Source of the DNA: Pontibaca methylaminivorans
GTDB lineage: Bacteria > Pseudomonadota > Alphaproteobacteria > Rhodobacterales > Rhodobacteraceae
Direction: 5' to 3'
Assembly (NCBI RefSeq): GCF_900156525.1
Contig: NZ_FTPS01000001.1
Coordinates: 62,001 to 126,000, forward strand
Length of the DNA: 64,000 nucleotides
Part shown: positions 7,260 to 15,343 of the stretch, one piece after another
How the letters are laid out: every line of letters starts with the position of its first letter
Numbering within the stretch: position 1 is the first letter of the stretch
Notes under the pieces: model-generated
What the model was told of the DNA's origin: nothing
The model's database searches: none
The model's input: the letters and a program-made list of their open reading frames with translations, nothing else
Made by a program: the position numbers and the translations under genes

Positions 7260-9074
7260 ATGACGCAGATCGTCGAGTTTCTGGCCTCGGTCCATCCCTT
7301 CGACATACTGGACGAACCGACCCGCGCGCGTGTCGCATCCCTGATGCTGCGCCGCGAAAGGGCGGGGGGCGACACCATCTATCGGCAGGGCGAGGAACTG
7401 GAAGGACTGAACCTGATCGAAAGCGGCAGCGTCGCCATCATCGACGGCAATGACGTGCAGGTGTCCGAGCTCGGCCGCGGCGACAGCTTCGGCGAGCGCG
7501 GCCTGCTGCGGGACGGGCGCGCAATCACGAGCGCGCGCATGTCGGCCCCCGGCGTCCTGCTGACCCTGCCTGCAGCCGAATTCCACCGCCTGATGCGGGA
7601 GGCACCCGTATTCGCGCGGTTTTTCGACCATTCGCCCGACAGCGGCGCGCGCCGCGCAAGCGCCGGGTTCGCGACGCGGCGGGTTGCCGATTTCCTGAGC
7701 GGCGAGGTGCGCTCATGCACGCTCGACACGCCGATTTCCGAGGCGGCGCGGATCATGCGCGATGCGCGGGTCAGCAGCCTTGGCGTCACTGAAAACGGGC
7801 GGCTGGTCGGGCTCGTCACGGTGCGCGACATGTCCGACCGTGTGGTGGCGCAGTCGCGCGACGGATCGCTGCCGGTGCGCGAGATCATGACACCCGATCC
7901 GGTCACGCTCACCCCCGATGCGCTGGGATCGGATGTCCTCGGGCTCATGTTCGAGCGCCGCATCGGGCATCTGCCGATCGTCGATGGCGGGGTGCTGCGG
8001 GGCATGGTCACGCAGACCGACCTGATGCGGGCCGAGGCGATCTCGAGTTCCGCGCTGCGCCGCGACATCGCCCGTGCCGGAACGGTTGCGGACCTTGCAG
8101 AGGCGGCCGGGCGGATCCCCGATCTGCTGGCACAGCTCGTTGCTTCCGGGCAGCGCCACGAGATCGCGACCCGGCTGGTCACCGATGTGGCGGATGCGGT
8201 CACGCGCCGCCTGCTGGCCATGGCCGAGGACCGGCTCGGCCCGCCGCCCGGAGCCTATCTCTGGGCCGCCTGCGGCAGTCAGGGGCGGCAGGAACAGACC
8301 GGCGTTTCGGATCAGGACAACTGCCTGATCCTTGACGATGCGGTGCCCGCCGACAGCCCCTATTTCGCCGAACTCGCGCGGATCGTGAGCGACGGGCTCG
8401 ATGCCTGCGGGTATGTCTATTGCCCGGGCGACATGATGGCGACCAACCCGCAATGGCGTCAGCCGCGAAGCGTCTGGCGGCGCTATTTCCGCGGCTGGAT
8501 CGAACAGCCCGATCCGCGCGCGCAGATGCTGGCAAGCGTCATGTTCGATCTGCGCGCCATCGGGGGCGACCCGGGGTTGCTCGAGGGACTGCAGGCCGAG
8601 ACGCTGGACATGGCCGCGCGGAACTCGATCTTCGTCGCGCATATGGTCTCCAATTCGCTCAAGCACCGCCCGCCGCTCGGATTGTTCCGGGGCTTTGCCA
8701 CGATCCGCTCGGGCGAGCACCGCGACCATATCGACATGAAGCTGAACGGGGTCGTGCCGATCACCGACCTGGCCCGCGTCTATGCGCTGCAGGGGCGGAT
8801 CGAGCCGGTGAACACGCGCGCCCGCCTTCAGGCGGCTGCCGCGACCGGAGTGGTTTCGGCAGCGGGGGCGGCCGACCTTGTCGCGGCCTTCGATCTGATC
8901 CAGACGCTGCGGCTGGAAAATCAGCTGCGCCAGATCCGGGCCGGGGAAAAGCCCGGGAATTTCCTTTCGCCCGCCGACCTGTCCGATTTCGAACGCAACC
9001 ACCTGCGCGATGCCTTCCTCGTCGTGCGCACCATGCAGTCGGCCCTGCGCCACGGTCGCGAGGTGCCGATATGA
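7260..9074 (+). CDS. Cyclic-nucleotide-binding, CBS and DUF294 nucleotidyltransferase-like protein
   Basis: The 604-residue cytoplasmic protein has three recognisable parts: a Crp-type cyclic nucleotide-binding domain (about residues 10-130), a pair of CBS domains (about 150-265) and a DUF294/GlnD-like nucleotidyltransferase part with GSQGRQEQTGVSDQDN near residues 337-353. The G-S-x(n)-D-x-D pattern is the nucleotidyltransferase active-site signature, so catalysis is possible. The C-terminal 200 residues match the helical domain usually found with DUF294. This architecture repeatedly accompanies SSS symporters and 3'-5' exonucleases, suggesting a regulatory link with energy or nutrient state. 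The start lies 64 bases after the symporter stop. The end overlaps the next gene by ATGA. Confidence 0.9.
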   Translation: MTQIVEFLASVHPFDILDEPTRARVASLMLRRERAGGDTIYRQGEELEGLNLIESGSVAIIDGNDVQVSELGRGDSFGERGLLRDGRAITSARMSAPGVLLTLPAAEFHRLMREAPVFARFFDHSPDSGARRASAGFATRRVADFLSGEVRSCTLDTPISEAARIMRDARVSSLGVTENGRLVGLVTVRDMSDRVVAQSRDGSLPVREIMTPDPVTLTPDALGSDVLGLMFERRIGHLPIVDGGVLRGMVTQTDLMRAEAISSSALRRDIARAGTVADLAEAAGRIPDLLAQLVASGQRHEIATRLVTDVADAVTRRLLAMAEDRLGPPPGAYLWAACGSQGRQEQTGVSDQDNCLILDDAVPADSPYFAELARIVSDGLDACGYVYCPGDMMATNPQWRQPRSVWRRYFRGWIEQPDPRAQMLASVMFDLRAIGGDPGLLEGLQAETLDMAARNSIFVAHMVSNSLKHRPPLGLFRGFATIRSGEHRDHIDMKLNGVVPITDLARVYALQGRIEPVNTRARLQAAAATGVVSAAGAADLVAAFDLIQTLRLENQLRQIRAGEKPGNFLSPADLSDFERNHLRDAFLVVRTMQSALRHGREVPI

Positions 9075-9598
9075 CGCGCAGCATGGGGGGCGACATCTTC
9101 GGCATGCTGGTGGTCGGGCTGGGCGCGGCGGCGTTTCTGTTCGCGGCGCTTCATGCGGCCCGCAAGGCGGGATTTGCGCCGCCGCGCTGGACGATGCCGG
9201 CCGGGATCGGGGCGGCGATGCTCGTCTTCACGATCTGGAACGAATACACTTGGTTCCCGCGGGTCCGCGACCAGTTGCCGGACCGGGTGCGGATCATCGA
9301 GACCGGGCAGGGCGGCAAGGCCTGGCGCCCCTGGGCCTTCGTGTTTCCGCTCACGACCCGGTTCGCCGCGCTTGAACCGCTGGCGGCGGCACCTGACGAT
9401 GAAGGAACGCTGCGCGTGCGGATCCTGCTGATCGAGCGCTGGCAGCCGACCCGCTTTGTCACGCTCGATCTGGATTGCGCCGGCGCGCGGCAGCGCATGG
9501 TGGCGGCTGACGGAACCACGCTCGACTGGGAGCGGGTCGGGGAGGAGGACGAGCCGGTCCTGCAGGCCGCCTGCACAAGGGAGGAGGAGACCGCCTGA
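9071..9598 (+). CDS. Conserved membrane protein of the symporter-signalling cluster
   Basis: This 175-residue product has two hydrophobic helices near the N-terminus (about residues 8-30 and 42-58), followed by a soluble part containing NEYTWFPRVRDQLP and a C-terminal acidic tail. The soluble part is rich in beta strand and probably faces the periplasm. I do not recognise a named domain. The ATG overlaps the stop of the DUF294 gene (ATGA), and its own stop overlaps the start of the receiver gene, so all are translated together. The position suggests an accessory role in sensing or membrane anchoring, which is inference only. Confidence 0.75.
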   Translation: MTRSMGGDIFGMLVVGLGAAAFLFAALHAARKAGFAPPRWTMPAGIGAAMLVFTIWNEYTWFPRVRDQLPDRVRIIETGQGGKAWRPWAFVFPLTTRFAALEPLAAAPDDEGTLRVRILLIERWQPTRFVTLDLDCAGARQRMVAADGTTLDWERVGEEDEPVLQAACTREEETA

Positions 9599-9963
9599 TG
9601 GCACGGATTCTGGTGATCGAGGACGAGGACAACATCGCCATTGCGCTCGAGTTCCTGCTGACCCGCGAGGGGCATGAACATTCGCGCATCGCCAGCGGTG
9701 CCGGCGCGATCGACACCATCCGCGAGATGCGCCCCGAGGTGGTGCTGCTCGACATCATGCTGCCCGATGTCTCGGGCTATCAGATCCTGCAGGATCTGCG
9801 CGCCGACGGCGACCTGGCCGGCACCCATGTGCTGGTGATGACCGCGCGCGGCGCCGAGGTCGAGCGGCGCAAGGGGCTTGCGCTCGGCGCCGACGGCTTC
9901 ATCGCCAAGCCGTTCGAGCTTTCGGAACTGCGGGCCGAGATCTCGCGCCTGCTCTCGGCGTGA
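9598..9963 (+). CDS. Stand-alone response-regulator receiver domain
   Basis: The 121-residue protein is only a CheY-type receiver domain with no output domain. The acidic pair (E8, D9), the phospho-acceptor D52 in LLDIMLPD, and the switch residues with K104 in the AKPF motif are all present, so it should be phosphorylated. The start sits in a TGATG junction with the upstream gene and has a strong GGAGGAGGAG just before it. Its stop overlaps the start of the kinase-like exonuclease gene. The natural phospho-donor would be expected next door, but the neighbouring protein does not show an intact kinase core, so the partner may be elsewhere. Confidence 0.9.
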   Translation: MARILVIEDEDNIAIALEFLLTREGHEHSRIASGAGAIDTIREMRPEVVLLDIMLPDVSGYQILQDLRADGDLAGTHVLVMTARGAEVERRKGLALGADGFIAKPFELSELRAEISRLLSA

Positions 9964-12014
9964 TGCTGTCCCGCCTGTCCCTGCGCCTGCGGATATTCCT
10001 GATGTTCGCGGCGCTGGCGTTCGTGCTGCTTGTGCTGATCGCGGCGGGGGCGCTGATCATCGCGCGCGAACTTGACGATCCCGGGCTCGTGGTCGGCGGG
10101 GCAGCGCTGCCGGCCTTCGGGGTGCTCGGGTTTGTCACCTGGGTCTGGTTCCTGTTTGACCAGAACGTCGCCCGCCCGATCGAGACGCTGGCCGGCAGCC
10201 TGCGCACCGGTGCGGTGCCGGGGGCGCAGGAGGGGGCCTATCTCGCCGATCTTGCCCCGGCCGCCCGTGCCGCCGCGGCGGCGCGGGCGCGCGAATCCGA
10301 ACGGCTTGCCGAGGCGGTGCGCCAGCACGGCGAGGATCTGCTGCGCGAGAAATCCATGCTGGAATCGATCCTGTCGGACATCGGCGCGGCGGCGCTCATG
10401 GTCGATGCGCGGGGACGGGTCATGTTCTACAACGGCGCGGCGGCACGGCTGATGCCGGGGCTTGCGCTCGACCGCGATCTGGCCCGCGCCCTGCGCCCCG
10501 GTGCGGTCGAGGCCGCGCGCACGCGCCTCGGGGTGAGCGGGCAGGACGGCGCCGCCACGGGCGCCGGGGCGCCGCCGGCGACCACCGGGCTCGTCTGTTT
10601 CACCACCGCCGGCGAGCGGCTGCACGGGCAGATGAGCGCGCTTGGCGAGGGGCGCGGCCATGTGCTGATCCTGCGCCCGGCGCGCGAAACGTCCGAGCGC
10701 GCCCTGCGCGAGAATACCGAGGTGCTGCGCCGCTCCGCCGCAAGCCTCATTCCGCTGCTCGGGGAACTCGACGGGCCGGTGCCGCCGCTCGTGGCCGAGG
10801 CGATCCGCTCCGAGGCGTCGCGGCTGGCCGGGGCGCTGCGGGCGCTCGCCCCCCCGGCCGAGGCGCGCGGGCCGGTCGCCGAGCGCGTGCGCGCGGCGGA
10901 ACTCGCCGGGTCGGTGCGGGGCGTGGCCGGCAGCCGCTGCACCGGGGATTTCCTGATTGCGGCCGACGGGGGCGCGATTGCGGCGCTGCTTGGCGATCTT
11001 GCCGTGCGGCTCGTGGAAAGCGGCCGGCCCGCGCCCGACCTTCTGCTCGAGGACGGGGGCGCGGACACGGGGGCGCTGATCCGCCTGTCGTGGGCGGGCG
11101 AGGTGCTGTCGGTCGCGATGCTTGACCGCTGGCTGGAGCACGCGCCGGATCCCGACCGCCCCGACCAGAGCGGGGCCGAGCTTCTGGCCGAGATGGGCAG
11201 CAGCATCTGGCCCGAGATCGTGGGCGATGGGCAGGCGGCGCTGATCCTGCCGCTGCCGCTCGCGCCGCTCGATGCGCCCGGCGCAGACCACGGCGCGGCG
11301 CTCACCTATGATTTCGGGCTCGGCGGCCGGGAAGGGGGCGAGGGGCTTTTGTCGCGCCTGACCTGCGTCGTGTTCGATACCGAAACGACCGGGCTCGACC
11401 CGGCGGCGGGGCTTGTGCAGATCGCCGGCTTGCGCATCACCAACGGGCGCCTCACCGGAGAGCGGTTCGAAACGCTGGTGAACCCCGGCTGCCCGATCCC
11501 GCCGCGCGCGACGCGGGTTCACGGCATCACTGATGCCATGGTGGCGGATGCCCCCGGCGCGGCGCAGGCATTGCGCGCCTTTCACGGGTTCGCCGAAGGG
11601 GCGGTTCTGGTGGCGCATAACGCACCCTTCGATATGGGATTCCTGCGCCGGGACGCCGCCGGCGCCGGGATCGCCTTCGATCATCCGGTGCTTGATACGG
11701 TGCTCCTGTCGGCCATGGTCTGGGGGCAGGCGAGTTCGCATTCGCTTGATGCGCTGGCCGGGCGGCTCGCCATCACCATCGCGCCCGAGCGCCGCCATAC
11801 CGCCATGGGCGATGCCGAGGCCACGGCCGAAGCCTTCCTGCGCCTTATCCCGGCGCTCGAGGCCAAGGGGATCGCGCGGATAGCCGATGTGACCGCCGAG
11901 GCGGCGCGCCATCGCCGGCTGCTTGAGGATGCCAATCTTTCCCGCTCGGCCGAGCCCGGCACGGAGGGGGATAAAGACAGCGATGCGGCCCGCGCCGATC
12001 CGCCCGGCGGCTGA
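9963..12014 (+). CDS. Membrane sensor-like protein fused to a DnaQ-type 3'-5' exonuclease
   Basis: The 683-residue product joins two kinds of module. The N-terminus has two membrane helices (about 10-33 and 44-66) and a HAMP/PAS-like segment (RVMFYNGAAARLM near 152-164). A middle region (about 240-430) resembles a histidine-kinase dimerisation and ATPase part by its layout and its ending GDGQAALILPLP, but I find no H-box histidine and no convincing N or G boxes. The C-terminal 220 residues are a DEDDh exonuclease: FDTETTG (D472, E474), then HNAPFDMGFL, and HTAMGDAEAT near the end, as in the DNA polymerase III epsilon subunit. The enzyme part looks intact. It should be anchored to the inner membrane and act on nucleic acid or nucleotides; the substrate is unknown. 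The start forms a TGATG overlap with the receiver gene. Confidence 0.9.
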   Translation: MLSRLSLRLRIFLMFAALAFVLLVLIAAGALIIARELDDPGLVVGGAALPAFGVLGFVTWVWFLFDQNVARPIETLAGSLRTGAVPGAQEGAYLADLAPAARAAAAARARESERLAEAVRQHGEDLLREKSMLESILSDIGAAALMVDARGRVMFYNGAAARLMPGLALDRDLARALRPGAVEAARTRLGVSGQDGAATGAGAPPATTGLVCFTTAGERLHGQMSALGEGRGHVLILRPARETSERALRENTEVLRRSAASLIPLLGELDGPVPPLVAEAIRSEASRLAGALRALAPPAEARGPVAERVRAAELAGSVRGVAGSRCTGDFLIAADGGAIAALLGDLAVRLVESGRPAPDLLLEDGGADTGALIRLSWAGEVLSVAMLDRWLEHAPDPDRPDQSGAELLAEMGSSIWPEIVGDGQAALILPLPLAPLDAPGADHGAALTYDFGLGGREGGEGLLSRLTCVVFDTETTGLDPAAGLVQIAGLRITNGRLTGERFETLVNPGCPIPPRATRVHGITDAMVADAPGAAQALRAFHGFAEGAVLVAHNAPFDMGFLRRDAAGAGIAFDHPVLDTVLLSAMVWGQASSHSLDALAGRLAITIAPERRHTAMGDAEATAEAFLRLIPALEAKGIARIADVTAEAARHRRLLEDANLSRSAEPGTEGDKDSDAARADPPGG

Positions 12015-12043
12015 GACGCGTGCCTCCGCGCGGGGGAAAGACG

Positions 12044-12514
12044 CTACCTGAGTGCCGCGAGCAGCAGCGCCAGCGCATGTTCGGAGCTGCGCGCGCGCAC
12101 GGTTTCGCGCCCCACCGCGCCGTAATCCACCGTTTCGCTCCGCGTCGGCTTGCCCTTGCGCGCCGTGCCGAAGCAGACACGGCCCTCGGGCTTGTGTTCC
12201 GACGCGCCGGGCCCGGCGATCCCGGTGGTCGAGACCGCGACATCCGCGCCCGAACGGGCCAGCGCGCCCTCGGCCATTTCGCGGGCGACCTCTTCGGAGA
12301 CGGCACCGCAGCGTTCAAGCGTCTCGTCGCGCACGCCGAGCAGGTCCCGCTTGGAGTCGTTGGAATAGGTAACAAAGCCGCGCTCGAACATGTGCGACGA
12401 TCCCGGCACACTGGTCAGCGCCGCCGCGACGAGGCCCCCGGTGCAGCTTTCGGCGCTGGCGACCCGCAGACCGGCAGCGCGGGCCCGGGTCAGGATTTCG
12501 GACGGAACCGTCAT
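12044..12514 (-). CDS. CinA C-terminal domain protein (nicotinamide mononucleotide deamidase type)
   Basis: The 156-residue protein corresponds to the stand-alone CinA C-terminal domain, which in characterised members (PncC) deamidates NMN to nicotinate mononucleotide in the pyridine nucleotide salvage cycle. The hallmarks are AESCTGGLVAAALTSVPG (residues 21-38), YSNDSKRDLLGV and STTGIAGPGA (95-104). The N-terminal MoCF-like domain of full CinA is absent, which is common. The ATG overlaps the stop of pgpA, so it is the last gene of the ispDF-pgpA-cinA operon. The downstream neighbour is convergent with only 29 bases between stops. Confidence 0.9.
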   Translation of the reverse strand: MTVPSEILTRARAAGLRVASAESCTGGLVAAALTSVPGSSHMFERGFVTYSNDSKRDLLGVRDETLERCGAVSEEVAREMAEGALARSGADVAVSTTGIAGPGASEHKPEGRVCFGTARKGKPTRSETVDYGAVGRETVRARSSEHALALLLAALR

Positions 12515-13008
12515 GCGATCACCCCGTGCCAGAGCGCGGCGAGGATCATCACCCCGATCGCGGCAAGCAGCCCGGCGATGACATCGTCCAGCATCACCCC
12601 GACCGGCCCGCCCTTGCGGTCGGCCCAGCCGACCGGGCCCGGCTTTGCGATGTCGAACAGGCGGAACAGCAGGAAGGCCGCGACCCAGCCCGGCCACATG
12701 GCGGTGATGTCGATGCCCCGCGACCAGGCGGCGGCGCTGAGCGGCCAGAGCGCGAGCATCTGCCCCGCGACCTCGTCGATCACGATCTCGGATGGATCCT
12801 CGTCGCTGCTGGTGCGGATGGCCAGCCCGACCGCCCAGAAGCCCTGCAGGACGACCGCGATCGTTGCCGCCGCGAGCAGCGGAAAGCCACCGAGCGCATG
12901 AAAGAGCCAGACAATCGGCAGCGCCGCGAGCGATCCCCATGTGCCGGGGGCAGGGCGCAGATGGCCAAGCCCCCCCATGGTGGCGATGAGCCGGGCAAGC
13001 GCGGTCAT
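12511..13008 (-). CDS. pgpA: Phosphatidylglycerophosphatase A
   Basis: PgpA dephosphorylates phosphatidylglycerol phosphate to phosphatidylglycerol in the inner membrane. The 165-residue product shows the family signatures [16 protein letters not shown] near the N-terminus, [10 protein letters not shown] (residues 74-83) and [18 protein letters not shown] (113-130), the last containing the acidic residues of the active site. Several hydrophobic helices separate them. Both ends overlap neighbours: its start overlaps the ispDF stop by ATGA, and its stop overlaps the cinA start. This coupling is usual in related alphaproteobacteria. Confidence 0.92.
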   Translation of the reverse strand: MTALARLIATMGGLGHLRPAPGTWGSLAALPIVWLFHALGGFPLLAAATIAVVLQGFWAVGLAIRTSSDEDPSEIVIDEVAGQMLALWPLSAAAWSRGIDITAMWPGWVAAFLLFRLFDIAKPGPVGWADRKGGPVGVMLDDVIAGLLAAIGVMILAALWHGVIA

Positions 13009-14165
13009 GACCGCACCAGCAGGGCCGAGGCGAGCGCGGCGATGCCCTCGCCCCGCCCGACGAAGCCGAGCCGCTCGGCGGTGGTGCCCTTGACCGAGAC
13101 GCGCGCGGCCTCCACCCCCATGATGCGGGCAAGCGCCTCCTGCATGGTCTCTGCATGGGGGGCGATCTTCGGGGTTTCGCAGACCAGCGTCACATCCACA
13201 TTGCCGATGGCATAGCCTGCCTCGTGCGCGGTCCGCACCGCATGGGCCAGAAAGCGATCGCTCGCCGCGCCCTTCCACTGCGGATCCGAGGGCGGGAAAT
13301 GGCGCCCGATATCGCCCTGGCCGAGCGCGCCATAGATCGCGTCGCACAGCGCATGGATGCCCACATCGGCATCGGAATGGCCGGTGAGCGTGCGCTCGTG
13401 CGGCACCGAAACGCCGCAGAGCATGACATGATCGCCATCGCCGAACCGATGGATGTCGAAACCGTTGCCGACCCTGATGTCCATTCCTGCTCCTGCTGCT
13501 CCTTCGGTCAGTATTCGATCGGCCCGCGCCAGATCGCCCGGCATGGTGATCTTGAGATTGTCGGCCTCGCCCTCGACGATGGCAACCGGCAATCCGGCGG
13601 CGCGGGCGACCTCGACATCATCGGCCGCCTCGCCCGGACGGGCGGCATATGCGGCATGGGCGCTGCGGATCGCGGCAAGGTGAAACCCCTGCGGGGTCTG
13701 GGCCGCGAACAGCCCGCTGCGGTCGATCGTGCCGGCGACTTCGCCCGTCCGCCCCTGCCAGAGCGCATCGGTCACCGGCAGCGCCGGCGCGGCCGCCGGG
13801 TGGTGGTCGAGCGCGTCGATCACGCGTGCGATCAGCCCCTCGCTCAGGCAGGGGCGGGCGCCGTCGTGGATCAGCACCCGGTCGATGCCGTCCGGCAGCG
13901 CCGCAAGTCCCCGCCGCACCGAATCCGCCCGGCTTGCGCCGCCCGCCACGACATGCAGGCCGGGCCGGGCGGAATATTCGGCCCAATGCGCCGAATCCTG
14001 CGGCGACAGCACGAGGATGATGCGTGAAATGCGCGCAGAGGCACGGAACCGCTTGATGCTCCAGTCGGCGACGCGCATTCCGGCAAGGCGGCGCCACTGC
14101 TTGGGTGTGCCGGCGCCGGCACGGATGCCGCGCCCGGCGGCAAGGATGATCGCGGCAGTGGTCAT
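13005..14165 (-). CDS. ispDF: Bifunctional IspD/IspF of the MEP isoprenoid pathway
   Basis: This 386-residue fusion carries the third and fifth steps of the MEP pathway. The N-terminal half (about 1-220) is the CDP-ME synthase IspD, with the nucleotide-binding start [14 protein letters not shown] and the motif [11 protein letters not shown]. The C-terminal half (about 226-386) is the MEcPP synthase IspF, with the zinc-binding GNGFDIHRF and the [20 protein letters not shown] motif. Fused ispDF is typical of alphaproteobacteria. The ATG at 14165 follows GGGAG and gives the family start [11 protein letters not shown]; the open frame reaches 14363 but the extra part looks non-coding. It is the first gene of the operon and is divergent from dusB. 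Confidence 0.95.
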   Translation of the reverse strand: MTTAAIILAAGRGIRAGAGTPKQWRRLAGMRVADWSIKRFRASARISRIILVLSPQDSAHWAEYSARPGLHVVAGGASRADSVRRGLAALPDGIDRVLIHDGARPCLSEGLIARVIDALDHHPAAAPALPVTDALWQGRTGEVAGTIDRSGLFAAQTPQGFHLAAIRSAHAAYAARPGEAADDVEVARAAGLPVAIVEGEADNLKITMPGDLARADRILTEGAAGAGMDIRVGNGFDIHRFGDGDHVMLCGVSVPHERTLTGHSDADVGIHALCDAIYGALGQGDIGRHFPPSDPQWKGAASDRFLAHAVRTAHEAGYAIGNVDVTLVCETPKIAPHAETMQEALARIMGVEAARVSVKGTTAERLGFVGRGEGIAALASALLVRS

Positions 14166-14341
14166 CTCGGGCTCCCGCAGGGATTGAGACGGCCATTCAT
14201 AAGAGGGGCTTTTTCTCAAGGCAATTACCTGCCAATGCGGCGGCGCATCATTGCTGGCCGGAATGGCGCATTCGCCGGTCATTGATTGGCACCACGGACA
14301 GCTTCTGTTAAAGCCGTCTCGTTTTTTGGGGTTAAAATAAG

Positions 14342-15343
14342 TTGACTTGTTATCCGCTTGCACTTCCGCCGGCCGCGCCGGTGTTTCTGGCCCCGATGGC
14401 CGGTATCACCGATCGTCCCTTTCGCGACCTCGTCACCCGATTCGGTGCCGGCCTCGTCGTCAGCGAGATGATCGCCAGTCACGAAATGATCCGGGCCCGG
14501 CCCGGCACGCGGGAGCGTGCCGAACTTGGCGCCGAGGTGGACAACACCGCGGTGCAGATCGTCGGCCGCGATGCGCACTGGATGGCCGAGGCGGCGCGGA
14601 TGCTCGCGGATCACGGGGCGCGGATCATCGACATCAACATGGGCTGCCCCGCACGAAAGGTGACAAGCGGGCTGTCGGGCTCTGCCCTGCTGCGCGAGCC
14701 GGACCACGCGCTGCGCCTGATCGAGGCGGTGGTGGCGGCGGTGGATGTCCCGGTCACGCTGAAGACCCGGCTCGGCTGGGACGACGACATGAAAAACGCG
14801 CCCGAAGTCGTGGCCGGTGCGGAAAGGGCCGGGATCGCGATGGTGACGATCCATGGCCGCACGCGCTGCCAGTTCTATCGCGGGCGGGCCGACTGGGCCG
14901 CGATCGGCGCGGTGCGCGAGGCGGTGACGATCCCGGTCATCGCAAATGGCGACATCAGGGACGCGGCCACCGCCCGGCAGGCGATCCGGCAATCCGGCGC
15001 GACCGGTGTCATGGTCGGGCGCGCCGTGCGCGGGCGGCCGTGGCTGCTGGCCGCGATCCGGCATGACCTGTTCGGCACGCCGGCGCCGCATGTGCCGCGC
15101 GGGGCGGCGCTCGCCACCATGGTGCAGGAGCATTACGAGGCGATGATCGGCTTCTATGGCCGCGAACTCGGGGTGCGCGTCGCCCGCAAGCATCTTGGCT
15201 GGTACATGGACGATGCGGGAACGGTGCCCGCCCTGCGCCGCCGGATCCTGACCGCGGGCCGCCCGGAAGAGGTGCTGGAGCTGCTCGGGCAGGCCCTGGC
15301 GCCATGCGGCACGACCCCCCGCACCAGCGGGGCGGCGGCATGA
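14342..15343 (+). CDS. dusB: tRNA-dihydrouridine synthase (NifR3 family)
   Basis: The 333-residue flavoenzyme reduces uridine to dihydrouridine in the D-loop of tRNA. It shows the FMN-binding start [15 protein letters not shown], the catalytic-cysteine motif NMGCPARKV (near residue 100), the ring motif TLKTRLGW and the later [11 protein letters not shown] and GDIRDAATA segments. It is called nifR3 in Rhodobacter because it heads the ntr operon, as here. The start is TTG at 14342. No clear ribosome site precedes it and a TAAAAT sequence lies only four bases upstream, so the start is uncertain; a GTG at 14381 is the next option but would cut the usual N-terminus. The stop overlaps the ntrC start by ATGA. 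Confidence 0.92.
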   Translation: MTCYPLALPPAAPVFLAPMAGITDRPFRDLVTRFGAGLVVSEMIASHEMIRARPGTRERAELGAEVDNTAVQIVGRDAHWMAEAARMLADHGARIIDINMGCPARKVTSGLSGSALLREPDHALRLIEAVVAAVDVPVTLKTRLGWDDDMKNAPEVVAGAERAGIAMVTIHGRTRCQFYRGRADWAAIGAVREAVTIPVIANGDIRDAATARQAIRQSGATGVMVGRAVRGRPWLLAAIRHDLFGTPAPHVPRGAALATMVQEHYEAMIGFYGRELGVRVARKHLGWYMDDAGTVPALRRRILTAGRPEEVLELLGQALAPCGTTPRTSGAAA

